DNA from: CANMXU01 sp052030545
GTDB taxonomy: Bacteria > Pseudomonadota > Gammaproteobacteria > Enterobacterales > Alteromonadaceae
Direction of reading: 5' to 3'
DNA length: 64,000 nucleotides
Assembly (NCBI RefSeq): GCF_052030545.1
Contig: NZ_JBPDIH010000012.1
Location: 54,459-118,458, forward strand
The position numbers were made by a program, and so were the translations under genes. Numbering within the stretch: the stretch's first letter is position 1; every line of letters begins with the position of its first letter. Shown in pieces: positions 45,307 to 53,756 of the stretch. The notes beneath the pieces were generated by a model that was not told the DNA's origin, searched no databases, and saw only the letters and a program-made list of their open reading frames with translations.

Positions 45307-45834
45307 TCAACAATTCACGGTATGTTTTTCAATAACTTGCAGTGCTTCTACGTCCAATAACGTCACGACATTGTCTCCAACATTAACTAAGCCTTTAATA
45401 AAATGTGCAGGAATACAGCCACCAAAAACAGGCGCATTTAAAATTTCGTTTTCTTCGGCATTTAGCACTTCGGATACCGCATCAACCACAAAACCTATGG
45501 TTCGCGATTGATGATTAGCTTCAACTGTTAGCACAATAACAACGGTAATTTCACTATATTCAGGCTTGCCAATGTTGAATTTCATACGTAAATCAACAAT
45601 TGGTACAATAACGCCACGCATATTAATTACGCCTTTGATATACGCAGGTGCATTAGGAATTTTGGTTGGTTGTTCCCAACTTCTAATTTCTTCGACACAT
45701 AAAATATCAACGCCGTATTGTTCTTGATCTAACTGAAACGTAAGAAATTGTTCACCACTAACAATAAAGTCGATACCTTCAAGTGAATATTCACCTTCAA
45801 CGGGAATGTCATTTGCGAGTGTTTGAATATCCAT
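45307..45834 (-). CDS. cheW: CheW coupling protein (first copy)
   Basis: 175 residues. An N-terminal extension of about 28 residues precedes a CheW domain (QYGVDILCVEEIRSW, GVINMRGVIVPIVDLRMKF, GFVVDAVSEVL). The ATG shares its A with the cheA stop codon. Two different CheW proteins in one array may allow mixed rings or distinct partners. Confidence 0.95.
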   Translation of the reverse strand: MDIQTLANDIPVEGEYSLEGIDFIVSGEQFLTFQLDQEQYGVDILCVEEIRSWEQPTKIPNAPAYIKGVINMRGVIVPIVDLRMKFNIGKPEYSEITVVIVLTVEANHQSRTIGFVVDAVSEVLNAEENEILNAPVFGGCIPAHFIKGLVNVGDNVVTLLDVEALQVIEKHTVNC

Positions 45835-48071
45835 TATTGCAATACTCCTGCACTTTCTTGATGGTAATGTTGACCATGACCTTGATTATATTGCGCCGTT
45901 TTCAATGCCATATTAATCATGCCGGGAATATCTAGAATCATCGCGACAGATCCATCGCCAAGAATAGTCGCGCCTGAAATACCTTCCACTTGCTGATAAT
46001 TGTCTTTAAGGCTTTTGATGACAACTTGCTGCTGCGCAAGCAAGTCATCAACAAGCAAACCAATTTTTTGCCCATCAGCTTCAACGACAACTAACAAAGC
46101 ATGTTCAACATTGGTTGTGTCGGCCTCAATATTAAACAACTGGTAAATTGGAATTACCGGGACGTTATCTTCTCTTAAGCGATAGAGCACCATATTGCCC
46201 GAGACACGATTAATATGCTCAATTTGAGTTTGCAATGACTCAACGATAGTTATCAGCGGAATGATATAGGTTTCGGTACCAACTCTAACCAGCTGCCCGT
46301 CTAAAATGGCAAGTGTTAATGGCAGATTAATTTTAAAGGTGGTACCAACATCGATAGTGGATTCAACTTGAATTCTGCCACCTAATGCCTGAATGTTCTT
46401 TTTAACCACATCCATACCGACACCACGACCGGAGATATCACTGACTTGAGCTGCAGTAGAGAAACCAGGTTCAAATACTAAGTCAAATACTTGTGCATCA
46501 GTTAATGGAGAGTTGCCATCGATAATGCCTTTTTCTTTAGCTTTGTTAAAAACAGCCTCGCGGTTAATACCACTGCCATCGTCAGAAATTTCGATAACAA
46601 TTGAACCTCCTTGATGATAGGCATTAAGCACAACTTGCCCTTTTTCGCTTTTCCCTTTGGATAAACGTACATCAGCAGGCTCTATACCATGATCAACTGC
46701 GTTTCTTACCAGATGAATAAGCGGGTCACCAATTTGCTCCATCACCGTTTTATCAAGTTCGGTTTGTTCACCATAGGTGATCAAATCTATCACCTTGCCT
46801 GTTTTCTTTTCAAGATCATGAACTAGTCTTGGGAATCGATTAAAGGCGAAACTTATAGGTAACATGCGAATACGCATCACACTTTCTTGTAGCTCTTTGG
46901 TATTTTGTAATAATTGCTCTAAACCTGCAGATAACTTTTCTACTTTCGACAATTCAAAGTCTGTTCCTAATTCAGACAGCATTGATTGTGTTATCACAAG
47001 TTCACCGACTAAATTAATCAAGCTATCGACTTTATCGACCCCAACGCGTATCGAGCCTGCATCTGCTTTACCTTTACTAGCAGTCGTGGATTGTGAATTC
47101 GTATTATTAGGTAAATTTGATGAACTTACAGGTTCTGGCTGTATCGGATTTTCGACGGCGTTTTGATTCAATATTTCAGGAGCAGTGGCTTGTGCAGTAT
47201 TTCCAGTTGATATTGCCGTGACTTGCCGTGCATCAGGAGTTTTTGCGACTGAATTAGCGTGAATGTCTGCATTATTAACAGCGAGTTCTTCTGTACAATC
47301 ATTATTGTTTTTACCCTCAACCACATTTGTAGTTTCGGTTAATGGGGCTTGAGTAATAATTAAGACACACTCATCTTCGACCCATTCAAAAATTTCTCTA
47401 ATTTGTTCTTCATCGGTATCACCTACCAATGTAATATGCCACTCAAGGTAAACCTCTTCAGCATCAATATCCTCTAGTGAAGGCAAGTTTTTACCATCAC
47501 ATTCAACCGTTACCTCGCCTAGTTCAGTTAATGCACTAAACAGTAAAATGGGATCGTTACCGGTTTGTACCAAGTGATGTTCTGGAATAAATTGTATTTG
47601 CCATTTCACTAACCCCGCGGTTGCACTTGTGGCATTAGAATCTTCAATGGTAACTGCCGCGCTATCGTTAGCATCAGTGGTTACTGAATCTTGGTTCAGC
47701 GCATTTTCCAACTGTTGTGCGACTTCGTTTATTTTGCTCGTTTCGCAGCTGGTGTCATCACGAATGGCCTCAATTAACAAGCGCATACAATCAACAGACT
47801 CTAAAAGTAACTCGACACCAGACTCTGTAATTGTTCTGCGACCATCTCGCATTTCATCTAATAAGGTTTCAACAAGGTGCGTGAATTCAGCAACCGCTTC
47901 AAAGCCAAACGTTCCCGCTCCACCTTTAATGGAATGTGCGGCTCTAAAAATTGCGTTAATTGTTTCACTATCACCTTGGTCAAGACCAAGTAAGCTAGTT
48001 TCCATTAACTCTAGCCCTTCGAAACTCTCTTCTAAAAAAGTCGGGATAAACTGTGACAGGTCGATACTCAT
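45834..48071 (-). CDS. cheA: Chemotaxis-type histidine kinase CheA
   Basis: 745 residues. The P1 domain has phospho-acceptor His46 in AAHSIKGGAGTFG. A second domain (about 155-245) has the LVQTGNDPILLFSALTELG pattern seen in many alternative CheA proteins. A low-complexity linker, the dimer helices, the ATPase core (HLVRNAVDHGIEP, SDDGSGI, GRGVGMDVV) and a C-terminal CheW-like domain follow. It phosphorylates CheY, CheB and perhaps the other receivers of this block. It starts 5 bases after cheY. Confidence 0.97.
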   Translation of the reverse strand: MSIDLSQFIPTFLEESFEGLELMETSLLGLDQGDSETINAIFRAAHSIKGGAGTFGFEAVAEFTHLVETLLDEMRDGRRTITESGVELLLESVDCMRLLIEAIRDDTSCETSKINEVAQQLENALNQDSVTTDANDSAAVTIEDSNATSATAGLVKWQIQFIPEHHLVQTGNDPILLFSALTELGEVTVECDGKNLPSLEDIDAEEVYLEWHITLVGDTDEEQIREIFEWVEDECVLIITQAPLTETTNVVEGKNNNDCTEELAVNNADIHANSVAKTPDARQVTAISTGNTAQATAPEILNQNAVENPIQPEPVSSSNLPNNTNSQSTTASKGKADAGSIRVGVDKVDSLINLVGELVITQSMLSELGTDFELSKVEKLSAGLEQLLQNTKELQESVMRIRMLPISFAFNRFPRLVHDLEKKTGKVIDLITYGEQTELDKTVMEQIGDPLIHLVRNAVDHGIEPADVRLSKGKSEKGQVVLNAYHQGGSIVIEISDDGSGINREAVFNKAKEKGIIDGNSPLTDAQVFDLVFEPGFSTAAQVSDISGRGVGMDVVKKNIQALGGRIQVESTIDVGTTFKINLPLTLAILDGQLVRVGTETYIIPLITIVESLQTQIEHINRVSGNMVLYRLREDNVPVIPIYQLFNIEADTTNVEHALLVVVEADGQKIGLLVDDLLAQQQVVIKSLKDNYQQVEGISGATILGDGSVAMILDIPGMINMALKTAQYNQGHGQHYHQESAGVLQ

Positions 48072-48076
48072 AGTAA

Positions 48077-48439
48077 TTACCTAACTACACGTTTAATCGT
48101 GGTTAATAGTTTATCGGGATTAAAAGGTTTCACTAGCCAACCTGTTGCACCAGCAGCTTTACCTTTCATTTTCATATCTGTAGAGCTTTCTGTTGTTAAC
48201 ATTAAAATTGGTGTGAATTTAAAATTGGGGATTTTGCGTAATTCTTGGCACAGGGAAATGCCATCCATGTTTGGCATATTGACGTCTGAAATAACTAAAT
48301 CAAAATCACTTTCTGTTGCTCGTAGCAAGCCTTGCGCGCCATCATTTGCTTCTACCGTATTGTAACCTGCCCCTTTTAAAACAAAGCTAACCATGTCTCT
48401 TATCGAATTTGAGTCATCAACTATCAAAATTTTTGTCAT
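48077..48439 (-). CDS. cheY: CheY-type single-domain response regulator
   Basis: 120 residues, a receiver domain only. Acidic pocket Asp8-Asp9, phospho-acceptor Asp52 in VISDVNMPNMDG, and Lys in LVKPFNP. The natural target of CheA. Whether it acts on a flagellar switch or on another output in this alternative system is not shown by sequence. AAGGATG precedes the ATG. Confidence 0.95.
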   Translation of the reverse strand: MTKILIVDDSNSIRDMVSFVLKGAGYNTVEANDGAQGLLRATESDFDLVISDVNMPNMDGISLCQELRKIPNFKFTPILMLTTESSTDMKMKGKAAGATGWLVKPFNPDKLLTTIKRVVR

Positions 48440-48469
48440 AAATTCATCCTTGTCATGTTTATTGAAAAG

Positions 48470-48772
48470 CTAAGTATTTAGATGCTGCAGCAAGATTGGA
48501 TCTTTAATACCTAGATTTTCTACATTCTTTAGAATAAGTTCTGATGAGGATTGCCAATGCAGTTCTTTCTTTTTGGAGGCAATATCGATAACGCAAGCCA
48601 ATAATAGCTGAATACCTAACGTATCAACTCTAACTACATCAGTGTCGTCGAAATGTATAACATCATTAGCCTTGATCACTTCAAGCAAACTCTGCTTACA
48701 ATCAGCGATGTGGGCAATGGTCAATTCAGGGGGGAATTTAAACATTAAAATCCTTTTAGCTTTCATATCCAT
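48470..48772 (-). CDS. STAS-domain protein at the head of the chemosensory block
   Basis: 100 residues, a single STAS domain of the MlaB/STAS_2 kind. The usual phosphorylated serine position reads VDTLGIQLL, with Thr in place of Ser. First gene of the block, 30 bases before cheY. It could be an alternative partner of the REC-PP2C-ATPase protein or a phosphate-independent adaptor to CheA. The start MDMKAKRILMF has two close Met codons; the first is used. Confidence 0.85.
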   Translation of the reverse strand: MDMKAKRILMFKFPPELTIAHIADCKQSLLEVIKANDVIHFDDTDVVRVDTLGIQLLLACVIDIASKKKELHWQSSSELILKNVENLGIKDPILLQHLNT

Positions 48773-48924
48773 CTAATAAAAGCGTATGACAAATATTTTT
48801 ATTCGCAAGTTAACTGGCCAAATTTTATTTAATAAATTACTTACCGCTGTATAAGTACGCTTAACTTTAGTCAAAATTTGCTTTGTGAAAAACTGAGTGA
48901 AGATAAATTTACCCTGTAAGAATA

Positions 48925-48978
48925 TGGCGGTGAGATGGAGATTTGAACTCTACGTCAGGTTTAGCAATACAAACCCAA
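48925..48978 (-). pseudogene. tRNA-Ser 3'-half fragment A
   Basis: On the minus strand it keeps the T-arm, 3' acceptor strand and CCA of the intact tRNA-Ser at 49487, plus CAAACCC-like remains of the variable arm. A 12-base substitution lies in between (GTCAGGTTTAGC on the plus strand). The anticodon and D arms are absent, replaced by a heptamer array. Confidence 0.85.
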
Positions 48979-48981
48979 TTT

Positions 48982-49030
48982 AAGCTCTAAGTTTTAAGTT
49001 TTAAGTTTTAAGTTTTAAGTTTTAAGTTTT
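48982..49030. repeat. Heptamer array 1 (AAGTTTT, seven units)
   Basis: One AAGCTCT unit followed by six perfect AAGTTTT units. It lies between tRNA-Ser fragment A and a decayed terminator hairpin (about 49052-49086). Confidence 0.95.
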
Positions 49031-49095
49031 AAAGATAATAAACTCTAGGCGAAAAAAAACCGTCTAATCTTTCGACTAAATGGTTTCTTAGAATA

Positions 49096-49149
49096 TGGCG
49101 GTGAGATGGAGATTTGAACTCTACGTCAGGTTTAGCGCTGCAAACCCTA
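49096..49149 (-). pseudogene. tRNA-Ser 3'-half fragment B
   Basis: The same truncated tRNA-Ser 3' half as fragment A, displaced by 171 bases, ending where the heptamer array begins. Confidence 0.85.
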
Positions 49150-49152
49150 TTT

Positions 49153-49250
49153 AAGCTTCAAGTTTTAAGTTTTAAGTTTTAAGCTTCAAGTTTTAAGTTT
49201 TAAGTTTTAAGTTTTAAGTTTTAAGTTTTAAGTTTTAAGTTTTAAGTTTT
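49153..49250. repeat. Heptamer array 2 (fourteen units)
   Basis: Fourteen contiguous 7-bp units, twelve AAGTTTT and two AAGCTTC. The array is exactly seven units longer than its neighbours, which accounts for the 49-base difference in unit length (220 versus 171). Confidence 0.95.
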
Positions 49251-49271
49251 AAAGATAATAAACTCAAGGCG

Positions 49272-49306
49272 AAAAAAAACCGTCTAATCTAGCGATTAAA
49301 CGGTTT
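49272..49306 (-). terminator. Copy of the tRNA-Ser terminator behind fragment C
   Basis: AAACCG-TCTAATC pairs with GATTAAACGGTTT and on the minus strand runs into eight T. It is the same hairpin as behind the intact tRNA-Ser. Confidence 0.8.
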
Positions 49307-49315
49307 CTTAGAATA

Positions 49316-49370
49316 TGGCGGTGAGATAGAGATTTGAACTCTACGTCAGGTTTAGCGCTACAAACCCAAT
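49316..49370 (-). pseudogene. tRNA-Ser 3'-half fragment C
   Basis: The third truncated copy. It retains GCGCTACAAACCC, closest to the variable arm (GCTACAAACCC) of the intact gene, and lies nearest to it. Confidence 0.85.
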
Positions 49371-49372
49371 TC

Positions 49373-49421
49373 AAGTTTCAAGTTTCAAGTTTCAAGTTTC
49401 AAGTTTCAAGTTTCAAGTTTT
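49373..49421. repeat. Heptamer array 3 (AAGTTTC, seven units)
   Basis: Six AAGTTTC units and a final AAGTTTT. The array is homogenised to a different base at position 7 than arrays 1 and 2. Confidence 0.95.
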
Positions 49422-49442
49422 TAAAATCATAAATTAAAGACG

Positions 49443-49477
49443 AAAAAAAACCGTCTAATCTTACGATTAAACGGTTT
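49443..49477 (-). terminator. Rho-independent terminator of tRNA-Ser
   Basis: On the minus strand AAACCGTTTAATC-GTAA-GATTAGACGGTTT is followed by a T tract, 10 bases after the tRNA. Confidence 0.9.
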
Positions 49478-49486
49478 CTTAGAATA

Positions 49487-49577
49487 TGGCGGTGAGATAG
49501 AGATTTGAACTCTAGAAGGGCTACAAACCCTTGCCGGTTTTCAAGACCGGTGCTTTCGACCACTCAGCCATCTCACC
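49487..49577 (-). tRNA. tRNA-Ser (anticodon TGA)
   Basis: 91 nt including CCA. The acceptor stem starts GGTGAGA and ends TCTCACC-GCCA. The D-arm has GGCTGAGTGGTC, the anticodon loop CTTGAAA gives TGA, and a long variable arm marks a serine tRNA. The T-arm has GAGTTCAAATCTC. It has its own promoter and terminator. Three 3' fragments of this gene follow downstream in the direction of transcription. Confidence 0.96.
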
Positions 49578-49614
49578 ATTGAGGCTAAAACGCTGTTGCG
49601 TTAAAGCGGTGCGA

Positions 49615-49643
49615 ATATTAAGTTTTGATGACATGTTTGTAAA
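49615..49643 (-). promoter_or_regulatory. Sigma-70 promoter of tRNA-Ser
   Basis: On the minus strand TTTACA, a 17-base spacer and TAATAT, followed by a GC-rich stretch (TCGCACCGC) similar to that of the tRNA-Asn promoter. Confidence 0.75.
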
Positions 49644-49829
49644 GCATTAATTTTAATTTTTTTGAATTAATTTATCGTTTGATTTAAAAACCGCCAAAAA
49701 CTGATGAAAGCTTTGACAAATCGCAATAATCTATCAATTTAAGCATTAAAAATAGGGCCTATTCACTCGCAAAAAAGATTACACCTAAAAGTCAATATTT
49801 GCCTTTTTAATCACCTATATTAAAAGCAC

Positions 49830-52800
49830 TTAAAATAACTGCTCTTTATATAAGCGTAAATTATCAATGATGACTTCATCCGTACCTGTAGATTCACTGC
49901 TATTGCGTTTCATTCTAAAGGTTATTCGGTATTTGCCATCATTTGGTCGCTTGCGAAAAGTAAACCGAGTTAAATTACCTGTGGTGTTTGTGATATCGCC
50001 TACATCGTTGCGAATGAGTGCTTTATCAGAATTAAGCTGTAAAACGGGTTGCCCGTTAACATCAAAAGGTTCAAACATTATTTCAAAATTAGAGTCTGCC
50101 ATCGAAACGACTTTGGTATTTAAATGAAAGATATAGCGCGTACCTAGTGGATCGTTGCTAACATCTATTTCTTTGATTAATTTCTTCCAACCGGTAATAC
50201 CCGGCCCAGCACTAAATTTGAGTGAGTAATTGCCTTCAATTACTTCATCAGGATCGTTAGTAATAGCAATTTGACTAACCGACTCAGTCCATCCTGTTAA
50301 CCCCGACTCAAAGTCACCATTTTCAATTACTGATGGCGCACCAATGCGTACTAGTGACAAATTGTCGAATACGTATTGTTGTTGCTCAAGAATATTTGGC
50401 TGAACTACATATGAGATATGCAAATAGTTTGCACCTGCAGGTTTTGATAAAACAGTTTCAAACTCTACTTGGCGATTAATATCAGTTAACACATTGCTAG
50501 TTTCAGTAGTTAATACACCATTGTTCATATTGTCGTCCGCATCCCAACTAAAACGTTGAAATGCCTCACCACTTGAATCGTTCGTCGCTAATACGCCATT
50601 GGCGCGCGCGATATATAGGGTATTTTCAAGGTCTGTGCTGATCTGCATTGTTTGGCTTAGCCTTGTTTCACTTGCTAAGGTGTCAGCGCTAGTGGTAATT
50701 AATGCGCTGGTACCAACAATGCTCAATTCATTGTTTATCGCTGCTACTGTGCTAGCATTATTACTGAAATTCCACCCTGTTAGTCCTTGTTCAAAATTTG
50801 GGTTTATAAAGCGAGGAGTAGCAGAGCTAATATCATTTAATTCGATAAACTCCCCTTCTGGATCTTCAATTTTGTAGCGGGTAAAGCTTTGGTCTTGTTT
50901 AAGCTCAAACGGCGACAATTGAAAACCCAAAGAGGTTTCATTACCTAAATTATCAATGCCAATAACTCTTCTTGGCGTGATCTTAGAGTAATGTAATTCG
51001 ACATTTCCGAGTGCTGATTGCGTGATAAATGCATTGGGTAAATAAAATTCATCACGTAATTTATCTAACACGCCAGGTTTTATCGTTTCAACTAACCCTA
51101 AGGCGCCATACCAAAAATCGGCAATCCCGACGGAAGTAAGTTGATAATCAGGCTCATTTGGTGCCCACCTTGTTAACATTGAAAAATTATTGCCGCCAGT
51201 ACCATTGAGCATTTCTTGGCGCAGGCCATCTCGGTAGGCTTGGTAGCCACCAACCATAGGCTCGGTCCAACCTAACTGCCCTAACCCCAATAACGCTGGA
51301 AAATGAATAAAATCGCCGGGATGATCGCTGGGCCCGTCATTATAATAATTACCCGATTTTTCAGGATTATTGCCTGCAGAAAACGCTGCAAAATAAGGTG
51401 CGCCTAAATCATCACTTGCGGCTTTGGTTATTGCATAATAGTTTTGGTTTTGTTGCTGCCAGTCAGGATCTTCAAAATGATGTCGTAAAATCATGGTCGC
51501 GCCCATAATAATAAAGGCAGAATGCGATGCTTTGATCACCGGTTCACCCGATAGCCAATGGTCATATCTCATGTTCGTGCGAGAATAAACATAATTCGCA
51601 TAATCATCTGTTGCCATAGGATCTTGAGCTGCGCCAAGGTCACCATAAATCCACGTTTCATTTGACATGCCGTTGTTAGTTGCGATTGGTCCATGGTCGT
51701 CATTTGTCCATGTAATACGTTGCTCTGCGCGAATCGTGTCACTGGCGCGTTTCATGGTTTGGCGCAGGTATTCTTTATAATGTTTGATCGCTGCATTATT
51801 TGGATAAAGTTCAGCCGCTTTATAAACCGCTGGAATAAACTTCATGCTGATATAAACTTGCGGCTGGGCGTTTGTTTTATTTGGCGTACCATCAGACTCA
51901 TAATGACGGACAAAATGACCATCAACCGTTTTTACGCCACCTAAACCATCTTGATGCAATCCCGCATGGCGCTTTATTAATAGCTCAACAATAGGCTCAA
52001 TATCCGGGTCAAATCGCACTTGGTCTGCCGCCATTAAAAGATATAATGCCCAGCCAACATTGTCGGCAACAGGCTCGGTATTAGCAGAGTTAGTGGCTTT
52101 TACTAGCTTACGGGTTAAGAATCCTTCTGGAATTTCAGCTAAAGAATTGGTGCCTGCTATTTCGCCTGATGATACTAAACTTTTAATCGCGCCAACATAT
52201 TGGTTAAGCTCGTCAAGAAGCCAAGCGTCGAAGTCTAAGCGCTGATCGCTAACATCTGACATTAATTCAATTGAAGCATTTGCTAACATCATTTTGCCAT
52301 CTGCCGTTGCCGATATATCAACAAGATCCAGTGTAAATTCACTGTAAGTTGCAATAGTGTTTTCAGTTAATGGCAATTCAGATTTCATTAAAGCAACTTT
52401 ATTGGTTTGCCTTTCTAGCCAAAAAAGTTCAGCGTTGTTAGCCGCGCCATAAGCGTGAGCAACTGTTAACGCAGTAATATTATTTCCAGAGTAAACAGGC
52501 GTGAGTTCTGACGTATCGGCTATTGGTCGAGAATAAATTGCGCTGTTGGTGCTAACATAAAGCTGTTGTGATTTCATATCCACCGCTAAGCCAGTAACAG
52601 CGGCATCGGTTGCAATAAAGACTTCTTGCTCGTCATGAACTTGGCTATCAGCTAATTTGCGCTCGATTACCGCATTACGCGTTGCATCGTATCGATATAC
52701 ACCTAGATCACTGCCCACATATAACTGCCCTTTAAAATAAGTTATTGCGATTTGACGTTGAAAATTATCAACCTCACTTGCACCTTGAGTATGACTTGCG

Positions 52801-53657
52801 GTTAATGTTAATCGGTCGAATACACTTAGCTGATGAGTATTGGTATTAAAAGCAATTATCGCGTCTTTATCAGTTTCATCATTACTTGCTGCACAAAGTG
52901 CAATAAACAGCATACGACCGCTTGGCGTTAAACTCATGCCACAAAGGTTGGCATTAACGTTTAATTCAAATTCTGGGATCACACTGTTAATATCTGACGC
53001 CGTAACAAGATTAAGTACTTTTTCGCGGATATCTCTTATTTCAATTTGCTGATTATTCGCCGCAGCATAATTACCACTGACCTGCGCTGCACTAACTAAG
53101 TCCGCCCTTTGGTTATTGGCAAATGACCACTTAACTAATTCAATATTTTCATTGATTACGCGCTCAGCTTCGCTTGCATATGCCACAACAGCAATCGTTA
53201 AATTTATTTCTTTAGACAAGACGCCATTACTTACCGATAAAGTAATGCTATTGTCGCCAACGTCTTCAGTCGATGGTGTGCCTTTTAGCATGCCATCAAC
53301 AACAGATAACCACTGTGGTCCACTCACTTTTTTCAGCGTTAGACTGCCAGCTTCACTTCCTTGAATAATTATTTTTTCACTGTAGATTTGTGTTGCCTGT
53401 GCTTGATTATTGGTTACGCTAAGGTTTACAGATAATGTACTGGTCACTTTGTTTGTATCTGGTTCAGTCGTATGTGCAGAACCGCTGCCACAACCGTTTA
53501 ACATTGGCAGTAGCAGCATCAACAATAGCAATGGCACTATTTTTATTATTGGTTTTATTATTGGTTTTAACACTGGTTTAAATATTGGCACTTGCACTGA
53601 CAATGACGCCAGCATAGAAAAATAGTATGCTTGTGAAAATGAATTGTCGAATAACAT
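49830..53657 (-). CDS. Very large exported lipoprotein, paralogue of the protein at 59904; probable glycan-active enzyme
   Basis: 1275 residues from ATG 53657 (AAGGTG upstream). A long N-terminus with repeats KPVLKPIIKPIIK leads into a lipoprotein signal with lipobox LNGC. An Ig-like (He_PIG-type) domain follows, then a beta-propeller-like region (IEIRDIRE, YKGQLYVGSDLGVYRYD-type repeats), then a helical domain (about 480-850) rich in Trp, His and Asp (VDGHFVRHY, WTNDDHGPI, SDHPGDFIHF, LGWTEPMVGGYQAYRDG), then two jelly-roll modules (NPNFEQGLTGW, NGDFESGLTGW). The helical part has the look of an alpha/alpha-barrel hydrolase or lyase, but no family is recognised. Its neighbours suggest action on a sulfated polysaccharide. 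Confidence 0.85.
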   Translation of the reverse strand: MLFDNSFSQAYYFSMLASLSVQVPIFKPVLKPIIKPIIKIVPLLLLMLLLPMLNGCGSGSAHTTEPDTNKVTSTLSVNLSVTNNQAQATQIYSEKIIIQGSEAGSLTLKKVSGPQWLSVVDGMLKGTPSTEDVGDNSITLSVSNGVLSKEINLTIAVVAYASEAERVINENIELVKWSFANNQRADLVSAAQVSGNYAAANNQQIEIRDIREKVLNLVTASDINSVIPEFELNVNANLCGMSLTPSGRMLFIALCAASNDETDKDAIIAFNTNTHQLSVFDRLTLTASHTQGASEVDNFQRQIAITYFKGQLYVGSDLGVYRYDATRNAVIERKLADSQVHDEQEVFIATDAAVTGLAVDMKSQQLYVSTNSAIYSRPIADTSELTPVYSGNNITALTVAHAYGAANNAELFWLERQTNKVALMKSELPLTENTIATYSEFTLDLVDISATADGKMMLANASIELMSDVSDQRLDFDAWLLDELNQYVGAIKSLVSSGEIAGTNSLAEIPEGFLTRKLVKATNSANTEPVADNVGWALYLLMAADQVRFDPDIEPIVELLIKRHAGLHQDGLGGVKTVDGHFVRHYESDGTPNKTNAQPQVYISMKFIPAVYKAAELYPNNAAIKHYKEYLRQTMKRASDTIRAEQRITWTNDDHGPIATNNGMSNETWIYGDLGAAQDPMATDDYANYVYSRTNMRYDHWLSGEPVIKASHSAFIIMGATMILRHHFEDPDWQQQNQNYYAITKAASDDLGAPYFAAFSAGNNPEKSGNYYNDGPSDHPGDFIHFPALLGLGQLGWTEPMVGGYQAYRDGLRQEMLNGTGGNNFSMLTRWAPNEPDYQLTSVGIADFWYGALGLVETIKPGVLDKLRDEFYLPNAFITQSALGNVELHYSKITPRRVIGIDNLGNETSLGFQLSPFELKQDQSFTRYKIEDPEGEFIELNDISSATPRFINPNFEQGLTGWNFSNNASTVAAINNELSIVGTSALITTSADTLASETRLSQTMQISTDLENTLYIARANGVLATNDSSGEAFQRFSWDADDNMNNGVLTTETSNVLTDINRQVEFETVLSKPAGANYLHISYVVQPNILEQQQYVFDNLSLVRIGAPSVIENGDFESGLTGWTESVSQIAITNDPDEVIEGNYSLKFSAGPGITGWKKLIKEIDVSNDPLGTRYIFHLNTKVVSMADSNFEIMFEPFDVNGQPVLQLNSDKALIRNDVGDITNTTGNLTRFTFRKRPNDGKYRITFRMKRNSSESTGTDEVIIDNLRLYKEQLF

Positions 53658-53756
53658 CACTGTAAAACACCTTTTATAAGTTCAGATATAAGTTCAGACA
53701 TTTTTATCTATCTAAACTAAAGAGTGTTTGCCCGATGTTATCCGTAATTCAACCAG

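Noticed and set aside
48848..48874. Promoter for the chemosensory block (TTGACT and TATACA on the minus strand)
   Set aside because: The spacer is only 15 bases and no flagellar sigma-28 or sigma-54 pattern was found, so it is not listed as a feature.
48982..49421. Heptamer arrays as a CRISPR or iteron origin
   Set aside because: There are no spacers and no replication initiator gene nearby, and the arrays are embedded in tRNA fragments.
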